Shown here: positions 42,804-52,648 of the stretch, piece after piece | Numbering within the stretch: position 1 is the stretch's first letter | Layout of the letters: every line of letters begins with the position of its first letter | Assembly: GCA_963805645.1 (NCBI GenBank) | Contig: CAWDVA010000003.1 | Coordinates: forward strand, 1 to 64,000 | DNA: 64,000 bases | Direction: 5' to 3' | From: CAVXEH01 sp963805645 | Lineage (GTDB): Bacteria; Chloroflexota; Limnocylindria; QHBO01 | Notes under the pieces: model-generated | Database searches by the model: none | The model's input: the letters and a program-made list of their open reading frames with translations, nothing else | What the model was told of the DNA's origin: nothing | Program-made: the position numbers and the translations under genes

Positions 42804-43574
42804 ATGCCGCTGAAAGGCGTGGTTCTGGCGGGGGGCAGCGGGTCGCGGCTCTTTCCCCTGACACTCGTCACAAACAAGCATCTGCTCCCGGTCTACGATC
42901 GGCCGATGATCTTCTACCCACTCCAGACACTGAAGGAGATGGGGTGCCGAGAGGTCATGGTCGTCGTTGGGGGGCGCTCCGTCGGGGATATCCTGGAACT
43001 GCTCCATGACGGCTCCGAGTTCGGTTTGAGCCTCACGTACCGATACCAGCGCGGCGCGCTGGGTATCGCTCACGCGATCGGCCTCGCTCGGGAGTTCGCC
43101 GACGGCGACCCGATCGCCATCGTGCTCGGCGACAACATCCTGAACGGCTCGCTGGCCGAGTTCGCTGCGCAGTTCGAGGCCGGTTCTCCAGAGGCGGGCG
43201 CGGTGCTGAAAGAGGTCCCCGATCCGCATCGGTTCGGCGTGGCCGAATTCGGGCCGGACGGCCGGATCGTGCGTTTCGAAGAGAAGCCTGCCGAGCCAAA
43301 GAGCAATCTGATCCCCATTGGCGTGTACCTCTTCCGCCCGAGCGTCTTTGAGGTGATCGCACGGCTGAAGCCATCCGCGCGGGGTGAGTTCGAGATCACC
43401 GACCTACTGAACCACTACTTGGAGATGGCCTCGCTCATTCACACCGTCTTTGAGGGGGAATGGCAGGACGCGGGCACCATCGAGTCCCTCCTTGAGGCCA
43501 ATGGCTTCGCCGCCCAGTTCGCGGGCGGCCAGCCGGTGAGCACCGGGCACGACGTGGCCGAGGTGGAGGCGTGA
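42804..43574 (+). CDS. rfbA: Glucose-1-phosphate thymidylyltransferase
   Basis: This is the first step to dTDP-rhamnose: glucose-1-phosphate plus dTTP to dTDP-glucose. The 256 residues show GVVLAGGSGSRLFPLTLVTN, KHLLPVYDRPMIFYPLQTL, IVLGDNILNG, the substrate loop FEEKPAEPKSN, and LLNHYLE. It is the shorter form lacking the usual C-terminal extension. ATG 42804 has GGAGGG upstream; the frame opens 24 codons earlier but without a matching site. It overlaps rfbB by four bases. Confidence 0.94.
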   Translation: MPLKGVVLAGGSGSRLFPLTLVTNKHLLPVYDRPMIFYPLQTLKEMGCREVMVVVGGRSVGDILELLHDGSEFGLSLTYRYQRGALGIAHAIGLAREFADGDPIAIVLGDNILNGSLAEFAAQFEAGSPEAGAVLKEVPDPHRFGVAEFGPDGRIVRFEEKPAEPKSNLIPIGVYLFRPSVFEVIARLKPSARGEFEITDLLNHYLEMASLIHTVFEGEWQDAGTIESLLEANGFAAQFAGGQPVSTGHDVAEVEA

Positions 43575-44617
43575 CTGGCTCGCGTGACGCGCCCCCGCGT
43601 CTGCTGGTGACGGGTGGCGCCGGGTTCATCGGCTCCACCTTCGCGCGACGCGTGCTCAGCAGGAACACCGAGGCGCACGTCACAGTCCTCGACAAGCTGA
43701 CCTACGCCGGCAACCCGGCCAATCTCGCAGACCTGAAGAGTGATCCGCGCTTCAGGTTCGTTCGCGGCGACATCAATGACGCCGCGCTCGTGGACGAGCT
43801 CGCAGCGGACGTCGACGCCACCGTGAACTTCGCGGCCGAGTCCCACGTGGACCGGAGCATCGAGTCTCCGGACGCCTTCATCCAGACCGATGTCCACGGT
43901 ACCTTCGTGCTCTTGGAGGCGGCTCGTCGTCACCGTCACGGGCGCTACCTGCAGGTCAGCACGGACGAGGTCTACGGCGACGTACCCGAGGGCTCCTCGA
44001 ACGAAGGCGCTCCGCTCAGTCCGCGCAGTCCGTATTCGGCGAGCAAGGCGGCTGCGGACCTGCTTGTCCAGGCCTACCACGTCACATATGGGCTGCACGT
44101 GAACATCACGCGGGCGTCCAACAACTTCGGTCCCTATCAGTATCCGGAGAAGGTCATTCCGCTCTTCGTTACGAACGCGCTCGACAACGAGCCGTTGCCT
44201 CTGTATGGCGACGGGCTGCAAATCCGCGATTGGCTGTATGTCGACGATCACTGCGACGCCATCCTCACGGTGCTCGCGCGGGGCGAGCCGGGCGAGATCT
44301 ACAACGTCGGAGGCGGGAACGAGCTCACGAACCTGGAGCTGACGCGGCAGATACTGGGGCTCTTAGACCGGCCGATGTCGCTCGTGCGCAGCGTCCCGGA
44401 CCGACCAGGTCATGACCGCCGATACTCGGTCGACAGCGCCAAGCTCCGTGCTCTCGGCTGGGGCCCAGCCCACTCGTTCATGGATGCGCTGTCGGCGACC
44501 GTGGAGTGGTATCGCCAACGCAATGACTGGTGGCGTCCGCTGAAGAGCGGTGACTACTTGGACTACTATCGCAGGCAGTACGGGGATCGACTCGCGGCGA
44601 GCGCCGCGGTGGAGTAG
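43571..44617 (+). CDS. rfbB: dTDP-glucose 4,6-dehydratase
   Basis: The second step to dTDP-rhamnose. A 348-residue SDR with LLVTGGAGFIGSTFARRVL, FAAESHVDRSIESPDAFI, QVSTDEVYGDVPEG, the YxxxK site in SPYSASKAAADLLV, RASNNFGPYQYPEKVIPLF and GDGLQIRDWLYVDDHC. All are diagnostic of RmlB. It starts GTG 43571 in an overlap with rfbA. rfbD follows after two bases. Confidence 0.96.
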   Translation: MTGSRDAPPRLLVTGGAGFIGSTFARRVLSRNTEAHVTVLDKLTYAGNPANLADLKSDPRFRFVRGDINDAALVDELAADVDATVNFAAESHVDRSIESPDAFIQTDVHGTFVLLEAARRHRHGRYLQVSTDEVYGDVPEGSSNEGAPLSPRSPYSASKAAADLLVQAYHVTYGLHVNITRASNNFGPYQYPEKVIPLFVTNALDNEPLPLYGDGLQIRDWLYVDDHCDAILTVLARGEPGEIYNVGGGNELTNLELTRQILGLLDRPMSLVRSVPDRPGHDRRYSVDSAKLRALGWGPAHSFMDALSATVEWYRQRNDWWRPLKSGDYLDYYRRQYGDRLAASAAVE

Positions 44618-44619
44618 GC

Positions 44620-45495
44620 GTGTTGCAGCGCGTCGCGATCACGGGCGCGGCTGGCCGTCTTGGAGCCCATCTTGTCGTGGCGTATCGGGCGGCCGGCCAC
44701 ACCGTTCTTGGTCTATCAAGACCACAATTCGACCTCACGCGCGCAGAAGACCTAGAGCGCCTGGGGCAGTGGCAGCCGCACGTGGTAGTGAATGCTGCCG
44801 CATGGACGGATGTCGATGGATGTGCGCGAGATCCCGAGAGGGCTACGCGGGTCAATGGCCACGCCGCAGGAGCGATCGCCCTTGCGTCGGCGCGGGTTGG
44901 TGCGAGGATGATTCAGATCAGTACCAATGAGGTCTTCGATGGCCGTGCCGCTGAGGCCTATTCAGAACAGGACGAACCGCGTCCCGGCAATGCCTATGGG
45001 CAATCGAAACTGCTGGGCGAGCGTTTGGTCGAAAGCAGCTCGGTACGCTGCCTGATCATTCGCACCGCGTGGCTCTTTGGCCCGTCGGGCCCGAGTTTCG
45101 TCACAAAGGTGCGTGACGCGGCCGATCGGGCGGCGCGTCAGGGCCGCCCATTGCGCGTTGTTGACGACGAGTGGGGCAATCCAACGTGGATTCCCGTCCT
45201 TGCCGAGCATATCGTGACGCACGGCGGTCGCGCTATGGACCTAGATGTTTCCGTGCTCCATTTGGCAGGTACGCCGCCGACGACTCGGTTCCGTTGGGCG
45301 CGCGCTATCCTGGGGGAAGAAGCAGATCTTGAGCCGGTGCAGTTGAGCGACTACGCGCGTGATTCTGTGGTCCCACCTCGGGCCGTGCTTGCGACCGCGC
45401 TCGCCCAGCGCCTCGGGATTGGGCCGAATTCCTGGTTGCCGCACGCAAGAGGCGTGATGCGCGAATCAGCTCCAGGAGTCCCAAATGCGGATTGA
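44620..45495 (+). CDS. rfbD: dTDP-4-dehydrorhamnose reductase
   Basis: The last step to dTDP-rhamnose. 291 residues with VAITGAAGRLGAHLV, VNAAAWTDVDGCARDPERA, ISTNEVFDGRAAEAYSEQDE, the YxxxK site in NAYGQSKLLGERLV, IRTAWLFGPSGPSFV and VDDEWGNPTW. The start is GTG 44620. G+C at third positions is a little lower than in rfbA/B. It overlaps rfbC by 11 bases. Confidence 0.94.
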   Translation: MLQRVAITGAAGRLGAHLVVAYRAAGHTVLGLSRPQFDLTRAEDLERLGQWQPHVVVNAAAWTDVDGCARDPERATRVNGHAAGAIALASARVGARMIQISTNEVFDGRAAEAYSEQDEPRPGNAYGQSKLLGERLVESSSVRCLIIRTAWLFGPSGPSFVTKVRDAADRAARQGRPLRVVDDEWGNPTWIPVLAEHIVTHGGRAMDLDVSVLHLAGTPPTTRFRWARAILGEEADLEPVQLSDYARDSVVPPRAVLATALAQRLGIGPNSWLPHARGVMRESAPGVPNAD

Positions 45496-46036
45496 TGCCG
45501 GTTCGCTGGACGGACTCATCCTTGTCACGCCGAAGGCATTTACGGACGACAGGGGGTTCTTCCTCGAAGCCTACCGCCGAGATGCGTACGCGGCGCTCGG
45601 GATCGACGCAGACTTCATGCAGATGAACCACTCGCGCTCGGTGCGCAGGACCATCCGCGGACTCCACTACCAACGCGGTCGCGGCCAGGCGAAGCTCGTA
45701 TCGGTCCTGAGGGGGCGGATCATGGACGTGGCTGTCGACATCCGGACCGCATCGCCGACATTCGGCAGACATGCCGAGTACGTTCTTGATGATCGCGCGC
45801 ACCGACAGCTGTACATCCCCACGGGGTTCGCGCATGGCTTCTGCGTCTTGTCGCCGGTAGCTGACGTTGTCTACTTGGTGGACCGCTCCTACGATCCCCG
45901 CACTGAGGTCGGTATTGCCTACGATGACCCCGAGCTGGGGATTGTCTGGCCAGCTGCGCAGCCCATCGTGTCCCACCGCGACCGCGCGAACCCACGCCTG
46001 GCCCAGGTTCGTCGCGCCGGTCAGCTTGATGGGTGA
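45485..46036 (+). CDS. rfbC: dTDP-4-dehydrorhamnose 3,5-epimerase
   Basis: The third enzyme of the dTDP-rhamnose route. A cupin-type epimerase of 183 residues: FTDDRGFFLEAYRRDAY, QMNHSRSVRRTIRGLHYQRG (the catalytic His is in GLHYQ), VAVDIRTASPTFGRH, and YIPTGFAHGFCVLS. It ends within the 3' end of a convergent glycosyltransferase gene (16-base overlap). With rfbA, B and D the pathway is complete. Confidence 0.96.
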   Translation: MRIDAGSLDGLILVTPKAFTDDRGFFLEAYRRDAYAALGIDADFMQMNHSRSVRRTIRGLHYQRGRGQAKLVSVLRGRIMDVAVDIRTASPTFGRHAEYVLDDRAHRQLYIPTGFAHGFCVLSPVADVVYLVDRSYDPRTEVGIAYDDPELGIVWPAAQPIVSHRDRANPRLAQVRRAGQLDG

Positions 46037-47112
46037 GCGCGCGCATCCGAAAGCAGACGGGCGACGGCGACTACGTGAAGGTCCCAGTCGCCATCGCCCC
46101 GCGCATGGGATGCCGGACTTCGGGAAAGCGCCAAGGCGACGGCTTCCTGAAGGTCGCCAGGTCCGCATGTCGCATCGATGACCACGTCCGCAGGCCCTCG
46201 TTGCGCCGCCAGATCGCCGACGTCCGTCAGGACAACCGGTCGCCCGACCGCATGGGACCTCGCAATCACGCCGGACGAGTAGCCCCTCTCATACAGGGTT
46301 AAGACTACGTCGGCCAGAGAGTATGCGGCGAGCTCTTCTTCATCGGACATCCGCTTGTCGTGGCGAACGATCTCAGCTCCATTTCCGGGTGCGGTTGCGA
46401 GCGCCCCGGCCAGGTCCCACTTCCCCTGCCTGGCACCCGCGATTAGGAGCGTCCGAATCGGGGATCCAGGGCTCATCAGCGCGGTGACGGCGCGCGCGAT
46501 GCCTTTCCCTCGTTTGAGGTTGCCGATGATCAGCGCCACCGGCGGATGGGGGGGCGTGGCAAGTGAGAGCACGCGGGCAGCGTCCTCACGCGGAAGCGGC
46601 GCGACTGCCTCGAAGTCACCGTGGGGAGCGACCGCGACGCGGTCGGGACGAACGCCAAGTCGAAGCACGTCACCTCTAGCCGTCATCCCATGCACCACCA
46701 CGACGTCGGCGACCCTGTGGGCCCACCGGTAGAACCGCGTGGGTTTGCGCCCGCCCATCGGGATTGGATCATGGGCGACAAGGATGACCTTCCGGCCCAG
46801 GAAGCGATGAAGGGCGAGAACCAGATAGTCCACCAACGGCCAGTGGAGGAAGTGGACGACGAGACTCTCCGCGCGGTATTCGTGCGCGCGTCCGAACGTC
46901 GCGCCCATAGCAGCCGCATACGCCGCTCCCCGGACGAGTCGCCGCCGCTTGTGGTTGAAGGCGGCTCCGAAGAGCCGGCCGGTACGTGTTCTCGCGTCCC
47001 GTTCGACAACGAAGACGTCGTGCCCGGCCTTCGTGTATGCCTGCAATAGTGCCGCGTTGTAATGACCCATCCCGCCCATTACGCCGAGAGGCTCAATATA
47101 GAGAAGGCGCAC
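46021..47112 (-). CDS. Glycosyltransferase family 4
   Basis: A GT4-like enzyme of 363 residues: LLYIEPLGVMGGMGHYNAAL, VILVAHDPIPMGGRKPTRFY, DVVVVHGMTARGDVL, ALIIGNLKRGKGIARAV and a donor-site-like ERGYSSGVIARSHAVGRPVV. It is the last gene of the four-gene minus-strand unit 50983-46021, one base after the KpsS-like gene. Which sugar it adds is unknown. Confidence 0.84.
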   Translation of the reverse strand: MRLLYIEPLGVMGGMGHYNAALLQAYTKAGHDVFVVERDARTRTGRLFGAAFNHKRRRLVRGAAYAAAMGATFGRAHEYRAESLVVHFLHWPLVDYLVLALHRFLGRKVILVAHDPIPMGGRKPTRFYRWAHRVADVVVVHGMTARGDVLRLGVRPDRVAVAPHGDFEAVAPLPREDAARVLSLATPPHPPVALIIGNLKRGKGIARAVTALMSPGSPIRTLLIAGARQGKWDLAGALATAPGNGAEIVRHDKRMSDEEELAAYSLADVVLTLYERGYSSGVIARSHAVGRPVVLTDVGDLAAQRGPADVVIDATCGPGDLQEAVALALSRSPASHARGDGDWDLHVVAVARLLSDARAHPSS

Positions 47113-47113
47113 C

Positions 47114-48526
47114 TTAGCGGGCGCCTGGATCCCGCCGCGCCGCGAGGAGCTCGTCCAATCCGCGGCTGACTATGGCGACGTTCTGCGCTGTCATGCACTC
47201 GGGAGTATCGTCCGGAGCACCGATGAGACCGTCGCGCGAGTTGGCGAACAGGTAGGCCATGTATGCCTTTCGAGCCTCATTCGCCGGCGGGCCAGCCGCT
47301 CCGCTGCGCAGGTCACGCAAGAGCGTTCGTAGGCTCTCGTCATAAGGGTTCACGTGCGATCTCGCTAAGAGCGGGCTGAAGTACATCTCGCTCGTAGTTG
47401 TGGCTGGATAGCCAAGGAGACCCGCCTCGAACGCTAGGGTGCCTGCCACTGTCAGGGTGAGTTGAGCCTCAGACGCGAGCCTGAGGCTATTCGACCACGG
47501 GTCCACTAGCACCACGCCAGGTATGCGCTTCATCCTCCGGAAGAACAGGGGGCCCCGATCGCCAAGGCCGTTGCTGTGCTCCTTCACCACCAGTCGCCAG
47601 CCTGGGGGGAGGTCGGACGCCGCTGCGCGGGCGAGACCCGCTTGGTCAGAGTACTTCGACCCCAGCACGTCAAGCGACGCCTCCGGCTGACGGTGCAGCG
47701 TCAACAGGACATACGGCAATCCGCGCAGCGCCTCGGGATTCTCGAACGGGTAGATGCGGTTCAGCTTTCCATTGATCCATTGGCGCGACCGGCCGCGCAG
47801 AAGCCATCCCAGGCTCGGTCTGTTCATCTCGTGGGGATCCCGCATCTGCAGGGCAATCTGCTTACCTGGAGAAAGGAGCCAGTCCGGAGAAGCGCGGATC
47901 GGGCCCTGATGCCGTTGGAAGTAGTAGGGTCGCTCCGGCTTCTGCGCGAAGTTGGCGATGAACTCGGAAGCGCCCCGCACATCCGCGGGATCGGGCCGCA
48001 GATCCGTGGCGAAACCGGCCTGGTGAGACCCAGCGAACAACGTGAAGCGGGTAGACGGGATTCGGACTGTCGCCGGCACTAGATACGGAACCGCAATCTG
48101 CGAGAGCATCGCACCCGCGATCAGCTCCACGGCGTAGGTCTGCTCGCCCAGAACGGCTTCGATGCCACCCTTGACGACGAAGTCCTGGATTGCTATGGCG
48201 CATGTGCTCAGATACGCGAGCGCAAGGGACGTGGGGCGCTCGCGGAGGAACCGGTCTGCACCGATCATCTCGTAGATCTGCATCTTGCCAGGCAGGAGTT
48301 CACCGGGCGTCCACGGTCCAGCTGCGCTGGCGCCGTTTGTCCAGCCGGAGGAGTACGTCGTCAGGTCGAGCACCCGGGCCTGGCTGACCCCGCTTCTAAC
48401 GAGCATCCGCGAGAGCCGGTTACCGGGCACTATCCAGAAGATCTGGTGCCCAAGCTTCTCGAGCTCGTCCTGTAGGGCTCGGAAGAAGTAGGTCTTGTTG
48501 TGATTCGCAAAGAACGCGAGACGCAT
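47114..48526 (-). CDS. Capsule-transferase-like protein (KpsS/KpsC type GT-B fold)
   Basis: A 470-residue protein, MRLAFFANHNKTYFFRALQ at the start and a C-terminal half with YVLLTLHRQPEASLDVLGSK, LVVKEHSNGLGDRGPLFF and LTLTVAGTLAFEAGLLGYP. This run is like the donor-binding half of capsule polysaccharide Kdo transferases and related proteins. The N-terminal half is unassigned. It sits between a flippase (3 bases) and a GT4 gene (1 base), so it probably acts on the same glycan. Confidence 0.65.
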   Translation of the reverse strand: MRLAFFANHNKTYFFRALQDELEKLGHQIFWIVPGNRLSRMLVRSGVSQARVLDLTTYSSGWTNGASAAGPWTPGELLPGKMQIYEMIGADRFLRERPTSLALAYLSTCAIAIQDFVVKGGIEAVLGEQTYAVELIAGAMLSQIAVPYLVPATVRIPSTRFTLFAGSHQAGFATDLRPDPADVRGASEFIANFAQKPERPYYFQRHQGPIRASPDWLLSPGKQIALQMRDPHEMNRPSLGWLLRGRSRQWINGKLNRIYPFENPEALRGLPYVLLTLHRQPEASLDVLGSKYSDQAGLARAAASDLPPGWRLVVKEHSNGLGDRGPLFFRRMKRIPGVVLVDPWSNSLRLASEAQLTLTVAGTLAFEAGLLGYPATTTSEMYFSPLLARSHVNPYDESLRTLLRDLRSGAAGPPANEARKAYMAYLFANSRDGLIGAPDDTPECMTAQNVAIVSRGLDELLAARRDPGAR

Positions 48527-48529
48527 GGT

Positions 48530-49921
48530 TCACTCGGATCCAGTTGGTTCAGGAAGCCTGATCCCCGGGACTGCTCCCCGGAGCAGGAACGCCTGCACGA
48601 TCGCCACGAGCACGAAGGCGAGGGAAAGGCTGAGGGCATATGGTACCGGGCTGGACGGCCGCCACACGACCAGCCCGACCGCCAGCGCCATTGCGCTGCC
48701 AACGTAGATAGCCGAGACGGCTCGCTCCTTCATCAGGCCAACTGCGCGCGGGAGCCAGGACGAGATGGCAACTCTCGCCAGTCCCGTTCCCAGCATGAGG
48801 GCCGTGACCAGTCCTGATGGCTCGTAGCTGCGTGCGAACGTGCCCACAAACAACTCAAGGGCGAGGTAGCCCGCGCCCGTGAGCACCGTCAGCGCGGCCC
48901 CGGATACCAGGAATACGGACACAGGCGATCGCCGCCCGAACATGATTTCCGTACTCGCCAGCATCGGAATGTTGACTGAGATCAGAAACGCCAAGTCAAC
49001 GAGGGTCCACGATAGCGCGAAGGTCGCGAGGGCACTGCCGGTCGAGAAGAGGCCGAGAAAATACCGGGTGAGCATCACGAGCAGCCACGGGCCGACGAGC
49101 GCGGGGATGGTCAGCAGACCGTCCGCGTATCGCATGCGGATTCGCGACACCGACGCTGCCGCTCGCGAAGCGTCACCGGCGTCTGGGGTCCGCGTCGAGT
49201 GCAGCCACCACCCAGCAAGGCCGAGGCCAATAAGGCTCGCGACCATCCATGCACCCATGACTGAGCTCACCGTGACGGGGCCCCAGACCAGAAATGGGAC
49301 CACTGTGATGGTCAGGAATACGTTGTATCCGAACATGACGAGCACAGAGGCGCTGCGGGAGCGGAATCCAAGCAGGATCTGGGCGATCGTGATCGTCAAC
49401 GCCACGGCGGAAGCGGTGACGATGCTGAATCCCGCGAGGACAATGGGTGAGCCAGCAGAACTGAACGGCAGCGCCAGAACGTAACAGAGCCCGAATCCGG
49501 GGAGCGCTGTCACCAGTACAACAGCTGAGCCTCGCCGGATGAGTTGGGAGGTTGCGGCGCGGCCGTATGAACCGGCCAAAAGCTGGAACTGCAGGGTCAG
49601 CCCCAATGCGAGCACGTACGGCAATAGAGATGTGAGCGTGTTAAAGATGCTCAGATAACCGTATGCAGCCGGCTCCATCCGCGAGACGAGGATGCTGAAT
49701 CGCAGTGGTGACAAGCCAGCGAGCACAACGGTTGTCGCGACTGCGACTGCGTGTGGCCCGCGACCGGCCTCGAGCCGATTGCGAATGCCACCGGGGCGCG
49801 TGGTCACTTCGGCAGGGCGCGCAGCCAGAGAGGGGCGCCACCTCCGGCCGTCGATGAGGACCTCCCGTGCCGCCTCATTCGCTGGGTCGGACCAACTGGG
49901 TGAAGAGTGATTCGTAGTCAT
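48530..49921 (-). CDS. Lipid-linked oligosaccharide flippase (Wzx-like, MOP type)
   Basis: A 463-residue protein with about 12 hydrophobic helices: SPLRFSILVSRMEPAAYGYLS, then helices to the C-terminus; after the first 50 polar residues the pattern is that of MOP flippases. An open frame continues upstream into the glycosyltransferase gene, but that gene's true C-terminus is in another frame and stops at 49875. ATG 49921 therefore fits as a separate start overlapping it by 47 bases; GTG 49807 is an alternative. Second of three flippases. Confidence 0.82.
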   Translation of the reverse strand: MTTNHSSPSWSDPANEAAREVLIDGRRWRPSLAARPAEVTTRPGGIRNRLEAGRGPHAVAVATTVVLAGLSPLRFSILVSRMEPAAYGYLSIFNTLTSLLPYVLALGLTLQFQLLAGSYGRAATSQLIRRGSAVVLVTALPGFGLCYVLALPFSSAGSPIVLAGFSIVTASAVALTITIAQILLGFRSRSASVLVMFGYNVFLTITVVPFLVWGPVTVSSVMGAWMVASLIGLGLAGWWLHSTRTPDAGDASRAAASVSRIRMRYADGLLTIPALVGPWLLVMLTRYFLGLFSTGSALATFALSWTLVDLAFLISVNIPMLASTEIMFGRRSPVSVFLVSGAALTVLTGAGYLALELFVGTFARSYEPSGLVTALMLGTGLARVAISSWLPRAVGLMKERAVSAIYVGSAMALAVGLVVWRPSSPVPYALSLSLAFVLVAIVQAFLLRGAVPGIRLPEPTGSE

Positions 49922-50983
49922 CTGCCACTCGATCCCACGAGTAGAGAGCCTGGGCTCGGGCTCGTGCAGCCTGCCCAAATGCATTGCGGAGCACCTGTCT
50001 TGCTCCAACACTCCGAGAAGCGTTCCAAGGTGTTGGGCGTCGTTCAAGGCGTAATACTCGCCAGCGTCACCTAAGACCTCTCGATGCTCCGGCACGTCGT
50101 TGGCGACAATGCACACTCCCCGACCCATTGCCTCCACCAGCGCAGGGTGCGTACCGCCAACCTCTGTGGCCTGAATGTAGATTGCCGCGCTTGACTGCAG
50201 CTCGGCGTACCCTCGACCGAATATGCCGCCAACCATCCGGACTCCGCTCGTCCGGGCGGCGAGTCGTGAGAGGCGTTCCTTGTAGGCGGTCGCGTACGGC
50301 GCATCGCCCACGATGACGAGTGGCAACTCGTGAGAGGCGGCGCCGTAGCCTTCGATCACGATATGGGCATTGTTTTCTGGCTCAAGCCGACTTACGTAGA
50401 GAATGTAGGCATGCGCGGTCAACCCCAGGCTCCGCAAGGTCGATCCAGGGGTGACCTGTTCAGCATCTGTGCCGTATGGGATGTAGACGGTCGTCGCCCG
50501 CCTGGCCTCGCGGTAATAGTTAGCGACCGTTCTTGCGTCCGAGACGAGGACGACCGGAAGGTGAGGTGCGAGACGTGCGCACATCTGGTAGTAGGTCCGC
50601 CCGAGCCAGCCCCACTTGCGGCGTTTCCATTCGAGGCCATCGACGTTCAGCACAACCTCGGAGCCGCCCAACCTTGGCAGTGCCGCGAATGGCGCATTCG
50701 CGTTGTTGCACACCAGCACCACGTCGAAGCGCTTTGGGATGGCGTCGATCGCGGAGAGCGCTGTATGGACGACCGTATCGAGATACTTGTGGCGGATCGT
50801 GGGGAGCACACGCAGGCGCATCCCTCTGTGTTCGCGCAGCCCGCGTGGCACGGAGTGGCTGCGACCATAGACAGTGACGCTATGGCCCCGCTGGACTAGC
50901 CTCACCCCCAACTCCTCGGCGAAGGTCTCGAAGCCGCCGTAGGAGGCTGGGACCCCGCGGGTGCCGATGATCGCGATGCGCAT
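49875..50983 (-). pseudogene. DUF1972/GT4 rhamnosyltransferase-like protein, one frameshift near the 3' end
   Basis: The N-terminus MRIAIIGTRGVPASYGGFET is the hallmark of DUF1972-type GT4 enzymes, several of which add rhamnose or GlcNAc. It continues VLNVDGLEWKRRKWGWLG, YILYVSRLEPENNAHIVIEG and a donor site ATEVGGTHPALVEAMGRG. After LGVLEQDR the frame is lost: the proper ending, NAFGQAARARAQALYSWDRV then ADDYESLFTQLV, lies in another frame (shift at about 49990-50005, one base missing or two extra). The start is ATG 50983, with TATGAT eight bases upstream. Confidence 0.83.
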
Positions 50984-50990
50984 CGGAGCC

Positions 50991-50996
50991 ATCATA
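50991..50996 (-). promoter_or_regulatory. -10 box TATGAT for the 50983-46021 operon
   Basis: TATGAT on the minus strand ends eight bases before ATG 50983, predicting a leaderless message for the four-gene unit. Confidence 0.5.
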
Positions 50997-51170
50997 TCGG
51001 CCGGCCTGCACGCGGCGGCTGCTTTGCCGTCATGTTCGCCGACGGTTCGTTAGACTCGCCTCGGAGTCTTGCTGTCCATCCGGGCCGCCTGGCCTCGCAG
51101 GGCTTAGGGGAGTTCGGGACCCGGGTCAGCCACGAGGAAGCAGTGCTCAACGCGATCGCCCAGGTGTCTC

Positions 51171-52635
51171 ATGGGCTTGTGGGCGCCGGGCACCGCCATT
51201 CTGTTGGCCCCGACCGCTCTGCCGCTCGCTCTGGCCTTCTTTGTCGGGCGAGGCGGGCCTCTCTTCTACGCCGGGTACGCGGTCGCTCTGGCACTTCTGC
51301 TGGCGGTCGCTTATCAAAGTCGCGCGACTCCATTCATCGTGGCGACTGGCTTCTTGGTATGGCTGTCGATATCCCAGATCGATCGCCACCCTGACGGGAC
51401 TCCTTACACCCGCCACGATCACAGCACTGCTGGCGTGGTCAGAGTTCCTCTTCCCGATGCTTGCGGTGGTGTGCCTGTCGCGCGCGCCGCGTTTGGCGTG
51501 AGAGTCCGAAAGCTGTTCGCGCCTTGGACGTCATGGCAGTGGCCTTCCTCTTGCTCGCGGCCGGGGGTGTGCTCATCGGCAGTGCGCCACTCATTGACCG
51601 GGTGCTGTATGTCCGCCAACTTGGTGTTCTCCCACTGGTGTACGCGGCGGTCAGGCTCGCGCCATGGATTCGCGGCGATGGACTCAGGATTGCTCGGCTT
51701 GTGGTCACGGCAGGCGTTCTGCTTGCGACCTTCGGTCTCGTTGAGCGCCTCCTTCCGGCGGGGCTGCTATGGGGCGCGATCGCTCACCCGGTCGACTACT
51801 ACCGCATGGCTGCCTTCAGCGGAGGGTCGGCGCCAGTGCGGACGATGGACGGGCTGCCCATGACGTTCTGGACCTGGATAGGGGGCGTACCAGTGCGAAG
51901 GCTGGTGTCAACATCTCTTGAGGCGGCCACCGTCGGCATGTTTTTCGCCGTCGCCGCGGTGACTGCAATCGCGCTGGCACGGCCAGGCGCCTGGGATCGG
52001 CGATGGATCTGGGCAGCGACACTGGCCGGTGCAGCGTTGATGTTTGCGCTGGGAAAGGCGGGCATCGCAATCTTGCTCGCTCAAGCCGCCTACACCTGCT
52101 ATCCAGCAAGTTCCGGTGCTGACGCGCCCATGGATCGTGGTGCTCACGGCAGCTGCTATAGCCGGTGGAATCGTTTGCTCTGGCGTTATCGCTGAGTCCA
52201 TGGGGGTCACGGCAGGCGTATCACGCCACTTGAGTGGTCTGGTCGCTGGCTGGGATGCGATGATTCGCCACCCGCTCGGCCTAGGCCTGGGTTCCACAGG
52301 CGTGTTCACCTCGAGCCAAGCCGTGGCTGAATCGTCTCTAGGGGTACTCATGGCCCAGTTGGGCGTGCCGGGGCTGCTTTTTTGGCTGACGTGGATTGTG
52401 GGGACTGGAACGGTGTGTATCGTCATCGCCCGCCGGCTAACGGACGCGCCTGCACTCGGGGTTGCCGTTGGTGCGTCGCTCATCTCCTTCATGGCCGCGT
52501 CAGCCCTCACGGAATCGACTGGCGGTCTCCTGGAACTGGATCTTCGCCCTACTGGCCGCAGTCGTCGTCTGCGACGGCGTGGCGCGCAGGCATCGCGTGC
52601 CACGCCTGCACATGCCCAAAGCCCGCGGCGCCTAG
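51171..52635 (+). pseudogene. Broken O-antigen polymerase/ligase-like membrane protein
   Basis: Successive hydrophobic stretches in shifting frames form one Wzy-like protein: LLAPTALPLALAFFVG, TITALLAWSEFLFPMLAV, VAFLLLAAGGVLIGSAPLID, FAVAAVTAIALARPGAW, VVLTAAAIAGGIVCSGVI, then IRHPLGLGLGSTGVFTSS and LMAQLGVPGLLFWLTWI (the Wzy_C loop) and WIFALLAAVVV at the end. Frames go 0, +1, +2, 0, +1, which means four separate one-base gains at about 51380, 51480, 52100 and 52525. An intact protein of the same class follows at 52937, so this may be a redundant decaying copy. Confidence 0.75.
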
Positions 52636-52648
52636 ACTCACCTTCCCC

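Noticed and set aside
48530..50995. 821-residue glycosyltransferase-flippase fusion
   Set aside because: The conserved C-terminus of the glycosyltransferase lies in a different frame ending at 49875. The fusion results from a frameshift.
10148..52635. Programmed +1 frameshifting as a shared mechanism
   Set aside because: The shift sites (gat-C-atc, tcg-G-ttc, gcc-G-ccg) share no slippery motif, rare codon or stop. Consensus errors or ordinary mutation explain them better.
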